Below are positions 52,499 to 62,751 of a stretch of DNA of 64,000 nt, piece by piece. The translations under genes were made by a program, and so were the position numbers. The stretch lies in assembly GCA_945290265.1 (NCBI GenBank), contig CALYQW010000015.1, positions 1-64,000 of the forward strand, in the 5' to 3' direction. Every line of letters begins with the position of its first letter. Positions within the stretch are counted from its first letter, which is position 1. Source of the DNA: an uncultured Erwinia sp. (GTDB lineage: Bacteria; Pseudomonadota; Gammaproteobacteria; Enterobacterales; Enterobacteriaceae). The notes under the pieces were generated by a model. It searched no databases. It was not told the DNA's origin and worked only from the letters and a program-made list of their open reading frames with translations.

Positions 52499-55400
52499 GC
52501 CACCGGCTCCTTAAACAGCTGATCCAGCGCGTCCACCAGCGCAAGGGGGGGGCGGGTGCTGAAGATGCCGTTGCTGTCTCCGCTGCCGTCCATTCCACGC
52601 AAAAACAGGTAAATCACGCCACCAAAATGGCGCTGATAATCGTAGTCCGCCAGGCGCTGGCCGAGATAACGGTGCAGTGCCAGGGTATACAGCTGATACT
52701 GCAAATCATAACGGTGGCCCTGCATCGCCTGTGCCATCGCCTGCGGGGTGTAGGCAGCGCTGTCATCGCCCAGCCAGTTGGATTTGTAGTCCAGCAGGTA
52801 GTATTTTCCCTGCCAGCAGAATACCAGGTCGATAAAGCCTTTCAGCATGCCCCGCACCTGATGGAAATCCAGCGGCGGACAGTCTGCTGACAGCGGATCC
52901 TGACAGATAATCTGCGTCAGCGCATCGGCCGTTAGCAGGCGGGAAATCGGCAGATAAAACTCCAGCTCCACGCAGCAGGCCGCCGGCGTTAGCTGATGCA
53001 GACTGACGCCGCTATCGTTCAACGGCGTCTGCAAAATGCGGCTGATCCAGGCGCTGAGCACCGGCTGCCACTCGGCTGCCATTCCCTGTCCGCGCAGCTG
53101 CTCCAGCAGCCATTCATCATTCAGCGGCGCGTTAAAGGTGATCTGCTCAAACAGGCTGTGCAGAAAGGTACCCGGCCCGGCACCGCGCGGAAAGCTGTGC
53201 GGCGTCAGCGCCATCACCTGACTCCCACTGGCTTCACCGGCAGCATCAGCATCGAGGCGCGGCAGCAGATCCAGTGCCACTTTTTGTCCGTGCTGCTGCA
53301 GCCCGGAGTAGCTGGTCACCCGCCAGTCGTCACGCAGCGAGCGCGTTACCTGCCGGCAGGAGAGCGTCTGGCCGTCATCCGCCAGCGGCTGCCATGGAGG
53401 TGGCGCGCTGAGCGGCTGGCTGACCACCGCCATACAGTCTGCCGGCAGATCGGCCAGCAGGCTGTGCAGCGTGGCAGCATCTGCCGCTTCGCCCCGCTGC
53501 AGCAGCCAGCCCAGCGCGCTGTGATGCAGATCGCTGGCCCCTTCTTTTTTTCGGTTGCCCTTAATCAGCGGCGCAATCCCCACGCTGCAGTGCCAGATGG
53601 AGCGCGTCAGCGCCACATACAGCAGGCGCAGATCCTCCGCCAGTCGCTCCTGCTCGGCCAGTGCCATACTCTGCTCATCACCCTGCAGATCCAGCAGCGC
53701 CTGGTAACTCTCCCGATCGTGATAGAGCGCATTTTCGGCAACGCGATAGTTCGCCACAAACGGCAGCCAGACCAGCGGGTACTGCAGGCCTTTCGATTTG
53801 TGGATGGTAACAATCTGCACCAGATGGCGATCGCTCTCCAGACGCAGCTGCTGACTGGCAACCTGCGGGTCCGGCTGCGCCACCTGACGCGCCAGCCAGC
53901 GCACCAGCGCATGCTCGCTGTCGAGGGTAGCTGCTGCTTCCTGTAACAGTTCCCCCAGATGCAGCAGATCGGTTAAGCGCCGCTCGCCCTCTTCCGAGGC
54001 CAGCAGATTTTCTGCAATATGGCGGCGCATCATCAGTTCACGCAGCATCGGCAATACCCCACGCTTCAGCCAGCGCTGGCGGTAGCCGTCAAACTCGTCC
54101 ACCAGCGCATCCCAGGCGCGCTCGTCCTGGTTCAGGGTATCAATCGCCAGCGCATCAAGGCCAAACAGGCTGCTGGCCAGCGCACTGCGCAGCACCCGAT
54201 CCTGTTCCGGTGCCAGCACCGCCTGCAGCAGCCACAGCATTTCCCGCGCTTCCGGGGTGGTAAACACGCTGTCACGGTTTGACAGATACACTGACGGGAT
54301 ATTCAGCTGCTTTAAGGCGTCACGTATCGCCGCAGCTTCATTGCGGCTGCGCACCAGCACCGTAATATCGGAAGCCTGCAGCGCCTGCTGTCGACCCTGC
54401 TTACCAATCAGCGCCAGCCCCTGCTGACCGGCGGTCAGCCAGTGGCAGATTTCGGCGGCGCACTGCTGCGCCATATACTGCTGGTAATCACTGACGCCGA
54501 TCCCCTCGCCCGGCTGCAGCCAGAATTTCAGCGCCGGTTGCTCCACGCCATCAAGGGTGAAGCTCAGGCTGCGATTGGGTTCGGCAGGTGCCACGGCAAT
54601 AAACGGGATCTGGCTGAACAGGAACGGCGCCGTCTGGCGCTGAAACAGCTGATTGACGGCATTCACCATCGCTGGTGAAGAACGCCAGTTGGTCTCCAGC
54701 GTATAGTGAGCACTGACTTCTGCACGCGCCTTCATATAGGTAAAAATATCGGCACCGCGGAAGGCATAAATGGCCTGTTTCGGATCGCCAATCAGCAGTA
54801 AGGCACAGCCCGCCTGCCCGGCATACAGGGTATGAAAAATGCGATACTGCTGGGGATCGGTATCCTGGAATTCATCAATCAGCGCCACCGGATGACGCTG
54901 GCGGATCGCCGCCGCCAGCAGCGTTCCCCCCGCCTGCTGCAGCGCGCTGTCCAGCCGCCCCAGCAGATCGTCAAATCCCAGCTGCGCATGCTGGCGTTTT
55001 TGCTGCTGAATACTCAGGCGTATCTCATCCAGCGCCCGGGCAATAATCAGATCGCGCAGTGAATGAGGTTGCACCAGAAAATGGTCAATCTGTTCAAACA
55101 GCGGGTGCTGCGGCGGCTGACCTTTTTTGGTTTTCTCCACCAGCACCCGCTGACCGAACCGCGCCAGATCCTTCGGCACCTCATAATCTTCGGTTGCTGC
55201 CTGCGTCCAGTGGGTGATTTTCTGCAGCCAGGAAGGTAAGTGCTTACTGCTGTAGCTGCGCTTATCCACCCCGGAAGCTTCCACCAGCGCCTGAAGATCG
55301 TCAGTGGCCAGCCAGGCCTGTTTTAACTCGTTTATTTCACTGATAATTTTCTCATGTCGCTGGCCGATGGTTTCCGCCGGATCGGGCGCGGATTTCAGCA

Positions 55401-56022
55401 CCGGTGCCTCTCCCCCCAGCCAGGGATGCAGCTCTTTTAACAGCTGTTCAGGCCCGTTCCAGAGCTGGCGCACCACTCTGGCAATCGCTAATGGCAGCGG
55501 ATAGCAGTGCCGTCGCCAGAAGTCAGCACCGGCACGGCGGCGCAGCTCAGTTTCATCTTCAATCAGCTGCTGTTCAAACAACATCCCCGATTCAAAGGCG
55601 TTCAGATTCAGCATACGCTGGCAGAAGCCGTGAATGGTGAAAATGGCGGCCTCGTCCATCTGCCATTCTGCCGCCAGCAGTTGCTCTGCCGCTGCGGCGC
55701 GATCGCTGATTTCCGCCATCAGAGACTGCAGCATCGGATTGCCGGTTTCCCCACGTATGCAGGCAATGCGCAGCTCATGGATATTGGCGCGGATGCGTCC
55801 GCGCAGCTCGGCGGTCGCCGCCTCGGTAAAGGTCACCACCAGGATTTCTTCCACGCTCAGCGGGCGGCTGAACGCCGCCTCCTGACCCAGTCCCAGCAGT
55901 AAACGCAGATACAGCAAACCGATGGTAAAGGTTTTACCTGTCCCGGCGGACGCTTCAATCAGCCGCTCACCGTGCAGCGGCAGCGTTAAGGGGTCGAGCG
56001 TAGCGGCGACCTGCGGCATCAT
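52495..56022 (-). CDS. recB: Exodeoxyribonuclease V subunit beta (RecB)
   Basis: 3'-5' helicase and nuclease subunit of RecBCD, repairing double-strand breaks and degrading linear foreign DNA. Walker A ASAGTGKTFT (Lys30), Walker B ALIDEFQDTDP and the UvrD-like HKSKGLQYPLVWLPF. The C-terminal nuclease has Asp1065, Asp1078 and Lys1080 (GFIDLVF, LLDYKSNW). 1175 residues (E. coli 1180). Overlaps ptrA and recD by four bases each, so the three are translationally linked. Confidence 0.97.
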   Translation of the reverse strand: MMPQVAATLDPLTLPLHGERLIEASAGTGKTFTIGLLYLRLLLGLGQEAAFSRPLSVEEILVVTFTEAATAELRGRIRANIHELRIACIRGETGNPMLQSLMAEISDRAAAAEQLLAAEWQMDEAAIFTIHGFCQRMLNLNAFESGMLFEQQLIEDETELRRRAGADFWRRHCYPLPLAIARVVRQLWNGPEQLLKELHPWLGGEAPVLKSAPDPAETIGQRHEKIISEINELKQAWLATDDLQALVEASGVDKRSYSSKHLPSWLQKITHWTQAATEDYEVPKDLARFGQRVLVEKTKKGQPPQHPLFEQIDHFLVQPHSLRDLIIARALDEIRLSIQQQKRQHAQLGFDDLLGRLDSALQQAGGTLLAAAIRQRHPVALIDEFQDTDPQQYRIFHTLYAGQAGCALLLIGDPKQAIYAFRGADIFTYMKARAEVSAHYTLETNWRSSPAMVNAVNQLFQRQTAPFLFSQIPFIAVAPAEPNRSLSFTLDGVEQPALKFWLQPGEGIGVSDYQQYMAQQCAAEICHWLTAGQQGLALIGKQGRQQALQASDITVLVRSRNEAAAIRDALKQLNIPSVYLSNRDSVFTTPEAREMLWLLQAVLAPEQDRVLRSALASSLFGLDALAIDTLNQDERAWDALVDEFDGYRQRWLKRGVLPMLRELMMRRHIAENLLASEEGERRLTDLLHLGELLQEAAATLDSEHALVRWLARQVAQPDPQVASQQLRLESDRHLVQIVTIHKSKGLQYPLVWLPFVANYRVAENALYHDRESYQALLDLQGDEQSMALAEQERLAEDLRLLYVALTRSIWHCSVGIAPLIKGNRKKEGASDLHHSALGWLLQRGEAADAATLHSLLADLPADCMAVVSQPLSAPPPWQPLADDGQTLSCRQVTRSLRDDWRVTSYSGLQQHGQKVALDLLPRLDADAAGEASGSQVMALTPHSFPRGAGPGTFLHSLFEQITFNAPLNDEWLLEQLRGQGMAAEWQPVLSAWISRILQTPLNDSGVSLHQLTPAACCVELEFYLPISRLLTADALTQIICQDPLSADCPPLDFHQVRGMLKGFIDLVFCWQGKYYLLDYKSNWLGDDSAAYTPQAMAQAMQGHRYDLQYQLYTLALHRYLGQRLADYDYQRHFGGVIYLFLRGMDGSGDSNGIFSTRPPLALVDALDQLFKEPVA

Positions 56023-58901
56023 GGATTATCCTGTGTCACCGGCAACGCATGCTGCAGCGCGGAAACCGACTCCCAGCGCTTCCAGCCTGGCTCTGCCGCA
56101 TACTCTGCCTGTCCGTGCTGGCTGCCGGATACCTGCGACAGCAGCGCCAGTCCATTCGGCTGCATGACCGCCTGATGGAAAAAGTCAGCCAGCGCCTGTG
56201 GCGTCAGCGTCTTAATCTCCGCCATCATCTGCTGACGGGTATCAAAGCGTGGATTTCCGCGTTCAAAGTCACGGCTGAAGCGCCCGACCTCTTCACTCAG
56301 CGTCTGCGGCCGCTGCTGCAGTTCATTCAGCAGCGCCGACTGATACTGCTGAAACTCGGCTAACTTCATCTCACGCAGCCGTTTTTCTGCCGTTAGGTAA
56401 AACGCCTTAAAGCGCTGCAGCAGGAAAGCGGGTTGTTTCACATTACTCTGTAACAGGAAGCCAATTCCCCACTGACGGCCTACCGGTATCTGGATAGCAA
56501 ACACGGCATAACCCAGCTGTTCTTCGGTGCGCAGCTGATTGTAGAACCACGGCTGAATAATCTGGCTGAGCAGACTGCTACGGGCAATACCCTGATACTC
56601 GGTATAACCAGTGGGGACATACACCGCAGCCAGTGCCGAATCGGTGCTGGTAACGCGTTTATCCAGCGTCGCGAGCCGGGCTTTATCGATCACCACATGC
56701 TCACCACGCCAGCTGTCATCACCCTCGGAACCCAGCTGCGTTTTGACCTGGCGCGCCAGATCGCGCACTGACTGCGGGGTCATATTGCCAATCACCATCA
56801 TTTCCGGCGTTGACGTCTTCAACAGCTGGGTGCGGTAATCACGCAGCTGCTGCAGAGTGATGCCAGCCACCAGTTTGCGTCGCTCGCTGCGCTCAGTGTA
56901 AGGCACGTGGGACAGCATTTGCGCAGGCTGCATCGCCAGTTCAAACGCTTTTCCTTTTTCTGCTGCATCCAGCTGCTCCAGATACCAGGACTTTGCCTGC
57001 TCCAGCTGCTGTGGCGTGGCACTGCAGGTGGCATAGCCTTTCAGCAGTTCGCTGACCAGCAGCGGCAGGTGCTGGGTATAACCACTGACGCTGAAGGTGA
57101 CGCCGTTATTACCGGCAGTGGAAAAGTCGATGCCACCCACGGAAGCCTGCGAACTCAGTTCATCCAGCGCCACGCCGGCAAGATAATCATTCAGGGCAAA
57201 CATGATCTGATGTTGCGCGCTGTCCATCGCCATCTTATTACGCAGCGCCAGGGTAATGCTGGCTTTAGGTTCATCGGCATAGTATTGCGAAGGCATATAG
57301 AACACCCTGCCCGGCGCATCCGCCAGCAGTTCAGGATGAGGGTATTTTTTATCCGGCGCGATCAGGCTGAAATCGTCCGGAATATAGGGGTTAATGGTGG
57401 GCAAAGACAGTTTTACCTGCGCGCTTTCCTGCTGCCACTGCTGCTGGCGCTGCGGGCTGATTTTCTCGACCTGATACGGCGCGTTGACAAAGTAAGCGTT
57501 TTTATTGTGCGGCTCCTGCGGGCTGATAAACCAGATACGGGCATTTTGTGGCGTCATCTCATTCAGACGCGCCCGGATAGCCGCAGGATCGTAGCGGTCG
57601 GCAATATAAGGGGCAATCAGCGTATCCGCCACCGGCACGTGCACCATAGTATCGGCCAGCCATTCAATATAATTCATATCACGGGTGATTGACGGATAGC
57701 GGAAGTCCAGATTCAGCACCCGCGCCACTTCGTCAAAATAGCGTTTATCAATTCCCCTGGCGCGCAGGGTATTAAGATAGCTGAATACCGCGGCAATAAC
57801 CCGATCGCGGTTTGCCAGTCCCTGGTCGGTCAGCGATACCCCGATGGTAAACATCCCGGCGTTGCCCTGACTCATCGGGTTTGCCACCGCACTCACCGAG
57901 TCCGCCAGCCCCTGGCTCTGCAGCCAGTCAGAGAGGGTATTTTTACTGCGATTACCAATCAGGTAGCCGATCAGCGTATCGGTCTTGCTGCGGTATTTAT
58001 CGCTGTTGTTCGCAATCGGAAACTCAATGCGCAGTTGTCTGGCAGGCTGAGCCGGCACGTAGTGAATAATAATGCCTTTCTGCTGGTCGGTAACCAGCGG
58101 GGTGATAATCGCCGGTACGCTGGCCTGGCGGTTTTTCACCCGACCAAAGGTCGTCTGAGCAATCTCCGCCAGCTGCGCCAACGGCTTATTGCTGTAGATC
58201 ACCGCCTTCATTAAATTTGCCGAATAGTAACGCTGATAAAACCCTTTCAGCGCATCATGCAGTTTACTGCCGGGCTTATCGCGCAGAGTTTCCAGGTTAC
58301 CGCCGGCAAACAGTGCTCCCGGATGCGCCGGGTTCAGGGTTTCTGCTCCCACCTGCGCAATCCGCATACCGTCGCGCGAGCGCGCCATCGTCAGTTCCGC
58401 ATTGACCGCATTACGCTCGCGGTCGGCATTCACCGGATCCAGTAGCGGCTCGGCAATGGCATCAGCCAGGCGATCAACCGCCGGCTGCAGGGCGTCATTT
58501 TCCACTTCCAGATAAAAAGCGGTGCGATAAGACGCAGTGCTGGCGTTATAGCTGCCACCGTGTTTTTTCAGGAACTCGTCGAGGTTGCCCGGCTGCGGGT
58601 AACGCACTGAGCCCATCAGCACCATATGTTCGAGGTAGTGCGCCAGCCCCTGCTGGTCACGGGGGTTCTGCAGCGATCCGACTGGCAGGATCAGCGACGC
58701 CAGCGATTTGGTGGCCTGCTTATCCGATACCAGCAGGACGGTCATCCCGTTCTCCAGGCGAATCGCCTGGTACTGGCGCGGATCCTGCTGACTTTTTTGC
58801 ACCGTTTCCGCCAGCGGCTGCCAGCCCTGAGTGGCCGCGTTCAGTGACGCCGGGAGGCCGAAGGAAAGGATAAAGGCTAAACATATTGCATAATGACGCA
58901 T
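56019..58901 (-). CDS. ptrA: Protease III (pitrilysin)
   Basis: Periplasmic M16 zinc metallopeptidase degrading small peptides. Signal peptide at about 1-22; inverted zinc motif HxxEH as His88-Tyr-Leu-Glu91-His92, exactly the E. coli positions; the C-terminal half is the inactive M16 repeat. 960 residues (E. coli 962). It lies between recC and recB as in E. coli, with a four-base overlap into recB, although its function is unrelated to recombination. Confidence 0.96.
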   Translation of the reverse strand: MRHYAICLAFILSFGLPASLNAATQGWQPLAETVQKSQQDPRQYQAIRLENGMTVLLVSDKQATKSLASLILPVGSLQNPRDQQGLAHYLEHMVLMGSVRYPQPGNLDEFLKKHGGSYNASTASYRTAFYLEVENDALQPAVDRLADAIAEPLLDPVNADRERNAVNAELTMARSRDGMRIAQVGAETLNPAHPGALFAGGNLETLRDKPGSKLHDALKGFYQRYYSANLMKAVIYSNKPLAQLAEIAQTTFGRVKNRQASVPAIITPLVTDQQKGIIIHYVPAQPARQLRIEFPIANNSDKYRSKTDTLIGYLIGNRSKNTLSDWLQSQGLADSVSAVANPMSQGNAGMFTIGVSLTDQGLANRDRVIAAVFSYLNTLRARGIDKRYFDEVARVLNLDFRYPSITRDMNYIEWLADTMVHVPVADTLIAPYIADRYDPAAIRARLNEMTPQNARIWFISPQEPHNKNAYFVNAPYQVEKISPQRQQQWQQESAQVKLSLPTINPYIPDDFSLIAPDKKYPHPELLADAPGRVFYMPSQYYADEPKASITLALRNKMAMDSAQHQIMFALNDYLAGVALDELSSQASVGGIDFSTAGNNGVTFSVSGYTQHLPLLVSELLKGYATCSATPQQLEQAKSWYLEQLDAAEKGKAFELAMQPAQMLSHVPYTERSERRKLVAGITLQQLRDYRTQLLKTSTPEMMVIGNMTPQSVRDLARQVKTQLGSEGDDSWRGEHVVIDKARLATLDKRVTSTDSALAAVYVPTGYTEYQGIARSSLLSQIIQPWFYNQLRTEEQLGYAVFAIQIPVGRQWGIGFLLQSNVKQPAFLLQRFKAFYLTAEKRLREMKLAEFQQYQSALLNELQQRPQTLSEEVGRFSRDFERGNPRFDTRQQMMAEIKTLTPQALADFFHQAVMQPNGLALLSQVSGSQHGQAEYAAEPGWKRWESVSALQHALPVTQDNP

Positions 58902-58994
58902 TCTTACTCCTTAATCATACTGACAGTTTTGCCCGTTACACCCTGTGTGCAGGCTTCTGCGAATGCCCGGCGGCTGCATCCGGAAAAAGTGACG

Positions 58995-61900
58995 TTAAGA
59001 CGGCTGATGCCACTGCAACAACGGCAGCAGCCAGTGCTCTGCCTGACGGGTCATTTCCTGCATCACATCCTCCTTCAGGGTACGTACCAGACGCTGCAGG
59101 CAGGGATCGCTACCCTCACCATCAAGTTGCCAGCTCCCCTGCCAGTGTAGCAGCAACCTGGCGCGCGCTTTTTTCTGCGTAGCCTCATCCATACTCAGCT
59201 GCCCGCTGGCACGCTCAAAACTCTCCTGTAGCCAGGCTCCACCAGAGGCGGTTAACAGCAGTGGCGCACACATCCCCTGACGATAACCGGCAATATAACG
59301 GCTCAGCTGCTGGCGCGCCTGCTCCGCTGGCAGCGCGGGGAAGCGCCATTCGCTGTCATCACGCCCCAGCATCAGGCTGCAACCATTTCCCCCCTGGGCG
59401 CAGTAAACCAGATGCTCCAGCCACATCGTCAACCCGTCTTTAAAATTCAGTTTGCCCGGACGCCAGCGCAGCAGGCCGTTATCCTGCACCCGGGTCAGCC
59501 AGCCGGTGAGCGTAACATCCTCCAGCTGCAGAGCAATTTCCTGGTTTTCCGCTGCAGCACGCTGTTCGCGTACCCTGGCAGCCAGCCCCAGCATCGCTTC
59601 ACGCTGTTCCTGCCAGAACAGTTCGCCAAAGGCACCATAAGGTAACAGACCGGCAGCGCGCTGACGCTGATACAACTTATCGCTGTTATCTTCGTCAATC
59701 AGGCTGTCCAGCAGCAGCGTATTGACCTGGTAACGGCTGAGCGCATCCAGGGCAAAGGGTTCGGCATCCGGCAGGTCGGTTTCTTCCGGCTGAAAATTCA
59801 CTCCCAGCCGCAGACTGAAAAAGGCTTTAACCGGATGCCGCCAGAAACGCACCAGGCGTTCAAAGCTGAGTGACGCTTCACTGACTGCGGGCAGCGGACG
59901 GATAAACGGCGGATGCGCAATTCCCGTTGCGCTGGCCGCCGGCAGCCATTCGGCGGCAAAGCTTTGGAACTCTGCGCGCTCGCTAAAGTTAATCGCAGCA
60001 AACGGCACCCGGCTGTGATTGTGCTGTAAATGCGCCGTCACGGCTGCAGCACTGCTGTCAAGATCGCTATCGCGGTCAGCCGGCAGGCAGAAGCTCTGAC
60101 TGATGTATTCTACCAGTTCACTGACCAGCACCGAGGGATAACGTTCCGTATTGTCCTGAATGGAGCGGCCGATATAGCTGATATACAGCCGTTGCTGCGC
60201 CGAATTTAGCGCTTCAAGGAACAGATAGCGGTCATCATCGCGCCGGCTGCGATCGCCTTTCTGCCCCTGCTGGCTCATTAAGTCAAAACCGAGCGGTGGC
60301 AGAGTGCGCGGATAAACCCCGTCATTCATCCCTAACAGGCAGACCACTTTAAACGGGATGGAGCGCATCGGCATCAGGGTACAGAAGTTCACTGGCCCGG
60401 CGAGAAAACGCTGACTGATACGCTGCTGATCGAGTCGCGCAGTCAGCTCGTCACGCAGCAGCGTCAGCGGCACCTGCACCGGATACTGTGACTGCAGACC
60501 ATAACCAATCGCCTGCTGCCACTGTTCTTCAATCAGCGTCAGTGCGGCTTCGGTATCACCATCGCGCACAAAAAAATCATCCAGCAGCTGACGACAGAGC
60601 GGCAGCCAGCTGCTCAGATCGCGGGCGTCTGCCAGCAGTCGTCGCCAGCGATTCAGCTGCATTAACAGATCGGCCAGATTACCTGCCAGTTCGGCAATCA
60701 GGCCACTGGACTCATCAAAGGGCAGGATCCCCTGCCAGTCACCGGCATCGCTGTTCATAGCATAGCCAAGCAGCATACGCGTCAGGCCAAAGTGCCAGGT
60801 GTGCTGTCCGGTGGTCGGCAGATTCAGTTCGCGTACGCTGTCGTCATCCAGCCCCCAGCGAATGCCGGACTCCGCCACCCAGTGGCTCAGCAGGCGCAGC
60901 CCCTCTTCATCAATGAAAAAATGGCGGGCGACAGCCGGAACTTCCAGCAGCGCCAGCACCTCCTGAGCAGTAAAGCGGCTGTCAGGCAGGTTAAGCAGCG
61001 CAATAAAGGCCTGTAATACCGGATGCGACTGGCTGGCACGGCGGTCGGAGATAGCAAACGGCAGCGATCTTTCGGGCGGTGCATTGCCAAACACCGCCTG
61101 AATAAACGGCGTAAAGGCATCAATATCCGCCACCATCACAATAATGTCGCGCGGCGTCAGACTGCTGTCTGCCGCCATCATCGCCAGCAGCTGATCCTGC
61201 AGCACTTCCACCTCACGCTGCGCGCTGTGGCACTGGTGGATCACCACCGAGCGATCGGTCGGATCCAGCAGCCGCTTGCTGCGACTAATTTCCCAGCTGG
61301 CTTTATCCCGCCCCTGCGCCGCATGATCCTCCAGCTCCAGCAGATCGCGTTTCAACGTCTGTAACAGATCAACCGGTTCAATATCGACAAAGGCGCTGAC
61401 TTCATTCGGCTCCAGCTGCGCCAGCAGATACAGGTTATCGCGCCCCAGCTTGCCCCAGGAGGCCAGCAAAGGGTTACTCAGCTGCTGCTCACCTTCAGCG
61501 TTAAACAGCGAACCGGCAGTGCTGCCATCACGGAACTGGGGAATTTCTCCCTGATGCTGGTAATGACGCCGGTTACGGCTTTGCAGCCGCGCCAGAAAGG
61601 CATAATCCTGAATATCTCCCCAGTAGTGGCGGCAGGGATTGGTAAACAGCAGATGAATATCAATATGCTGCCCCAGCGCCTGCAGCGCCTGCAGATAAAT
61701 CGGCGGTAATGCGGAGATGCCACAGATAAACACCCGATCGGGCAAATTATCCGGCCGCGTACTGCTGGTTTCCAGACGGCGTATAAAGCGCTGATAAAGA
61801 TTGGCACGGTGCCATTCGGGTTGCCCCAGCTGACGGGTATGTTCCACCAGCGCCGCCCATAGCGGTGCCTGCCACTGTTGTGCTTCTCCCAGGCCGTCAA

Positions 61901-62363
61901 TCAACTGCCCCTTTTCCCAGCAGTTCAGCCATTCAGGCCGATACACCAGATACTGGTCAAACAGGTCAGCGACGCGTGATGCCAGCTGAAACAGCTTACG
62001 CTTGTCGGCATCATCACTAAGATAGTGATGCAGGGCATGGAACGCCTCATTTGCCAGCATCTGCGGGATCAGGGTCATCAGCTTCCAGCTCATCCCCGAC
62101 TTATTAAAGGCGCTTTCCTGCGGAATATCCGGCAGTACGCGCACAAACATATCCCAGATAAAGCTGGCCGGCAGGGGAAACTGAATATTGGCGGCAATAC
62201 CAAACTCTTCCGCCAGCGACATCTGCAGCCACTGCGCCATCCCCGGGCTTTGTACCAGTACCAACTCCGGGCTGAGCGGATCGTGCAGCGGCTGGTTCTT
62301 TATTTGCCAGGACGCCAGCGACTTCAGCAAATCAAGCTGGTTAGAGTGGTAAACCGTTAACAT
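58995..62363 (-). CDS. recC: Exodeoxyribonuclease V subunit gamma (RecC)
   Basis: Chi-recognising subunit of RecBCD with an inactive helicase fold. From the ATG at 62363 (MLTVYHSNQLDLL) it has 1122 residues, the E. coli length; blocks FGIAANIQFPLPASFIWDMF, FICGISALPPIYLQALQALG and LPFAISDRRA match E. coli closely. The open frame extends 70 codons further into non-homologous DNA and repeat copy B; I reject that extension. First gene of the recombination operon. The 388 bp up to the rpn remnant hold its promoter region and repeat copy B only. Confidence 0.97.
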   Translation of the reverse strand: MLTVYHSNQLDLLKSLASWQIKNQPLHDPLSPELVLVQSPGMAQWLQMSLAEEFGIAANIQFPLPASFIWDMFVRVLPDIPQESAFNKSGMSWKLMTLIPQMLANEAFHALHHYLSDDADKRKLFQLASRVADLFDQYLVYRPEWLNCWEKGQLIDGLGEAQQWQAPLWAALVEHTRQLGQPEWHRANLYQRFIRRLETSSTRPDNLPDRVFICGISALPPIYLQALQALGQHIDIHLLFTNPCRHYWGDIQDYAFLARLQSRNRRHYQHQGEIPQFRDGSTAGSLFNAEGEQQLSNPLLASWGKLGRDNLYLLAQLEPNEVSAFVDIEPVDLLQTLKRDLLELEDHAAQGRDKASWEISRSKRLLDPTDRSVVIHQCHSAQREVEVLQDQLLAMMAADSSLTPRDIIVMVADIDAFTPFIQAVFGNAPPERSLPFAISDRRASQSHPVLQAFIALLNLPDSRFTAQEVLALLEVPAVARHFFIDEEGLRLLSHWVAESGIRWGLDDDSVRELNLPTTGQHTWHFGLTRMLLGYAMNSDAGDWQGILPFDESSGLIAELAGNLADLLMQLNRWRRLLADARDLSSWLPLCRQLLDDFFVRDGDTEAALTLIEEQWQQAIGYGLQSQYPVQVPLTLLRDELTARLDQQRISQRFLAGPVNFCTLMPMRSIPFKVVCLLGMNDGVYPRTLPPLGFDLMSQQGQKGDRSRRDDDRYLFLEALNSAQQRLYISYIGRSIQDNTERYPSVLVSELVEYISQSFCLPADRDSDLDSSAAAVTAHLQHNHSRVPFAAINFSERAEFQSFAAEWLPAASATGIAHPPFIRPLPAVSEASLSFERLVRFWRHPVKAFFSLRLGVNFQPEETDLPDAEPFALDALSRYQVNTLLLDSLIDEDNSDKLYQRQRAAGLLPYGAFGELFWQEQREAMLGLAARVREQRAAAENQEIALQLEDVTLTGWLTRVQDNGLLRWRPGKLNFKDGLTMWLEHLVYCAQGGNGCSLMLGRDDSEWRFPALPAEQARQQLSRYIAGYRQGMCAPLLLTASGGAWLQESFERASGQLSMDEATQKKARARLLLHWQGSWQLDGEGSDPCLQRLVRTLKEDVMQEMTRQAEHWLLPLLQWHQPS

Positions 62364-62560
62364 AAAACACGCTCTCAGAGTCAAACGCAGTGATGCCTGG
62401 GGAATAATGTACCTTTTCTGGTGGGGGATGACCAATGGCGGGATAAGAACAACCAGAAAGTGCCCGGATAGCAGGGGGAATACCGATGATAACTTTTTAA
62501 ATCTTGGTGCCAGCAAAAAGTATTTTAAAGACTGAAACCGCTTATCCGGGCGATGACTTA

Positions 62561-62703
62561 GATCCTGTCCCATTGGGCTGTTTTAGTCGTTATTTTAAAC
62601 CAGGTCTGTGCTCAGAAACCTCACGCACCTGTTTAAACTGTGTTTCCTGGACACTGTCAGTGTCCTAACTAACTTCAACAACTACGGCTAATGGGCCAGG
62701 CTC
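62561..62703. repeat. Dispersed repeat with terminal inverted repeats, copy B
   Basis: 143 bp, inverted relative to copy A, in the spacer between recC and the rpn remnant. Ends GATCCTGTCCCATTGGGCTG and GGCTAATGGGCCAGGCTC. TA flanks both ends (CTTA before, TAAG after), consistent with a TA target duplication. The interior is the most diverged of the three copies (ACACTGTCAGTGTCC in place of the GCGCGC block). Confidence 0.7.
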
Positions 62704-62751
62704 TAAGTCAGTATTTATATTATTTACCTGAATTACGTATACTAATAAAAA

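Noticed and set aside
62364-62573. N-terminal extension of recC by 70 codons
   Set aside because: The extra residues have no RecC homology and the first codons read into repeat copy B; the ATG at 62363 gives the exact E. coli length and sequence start.
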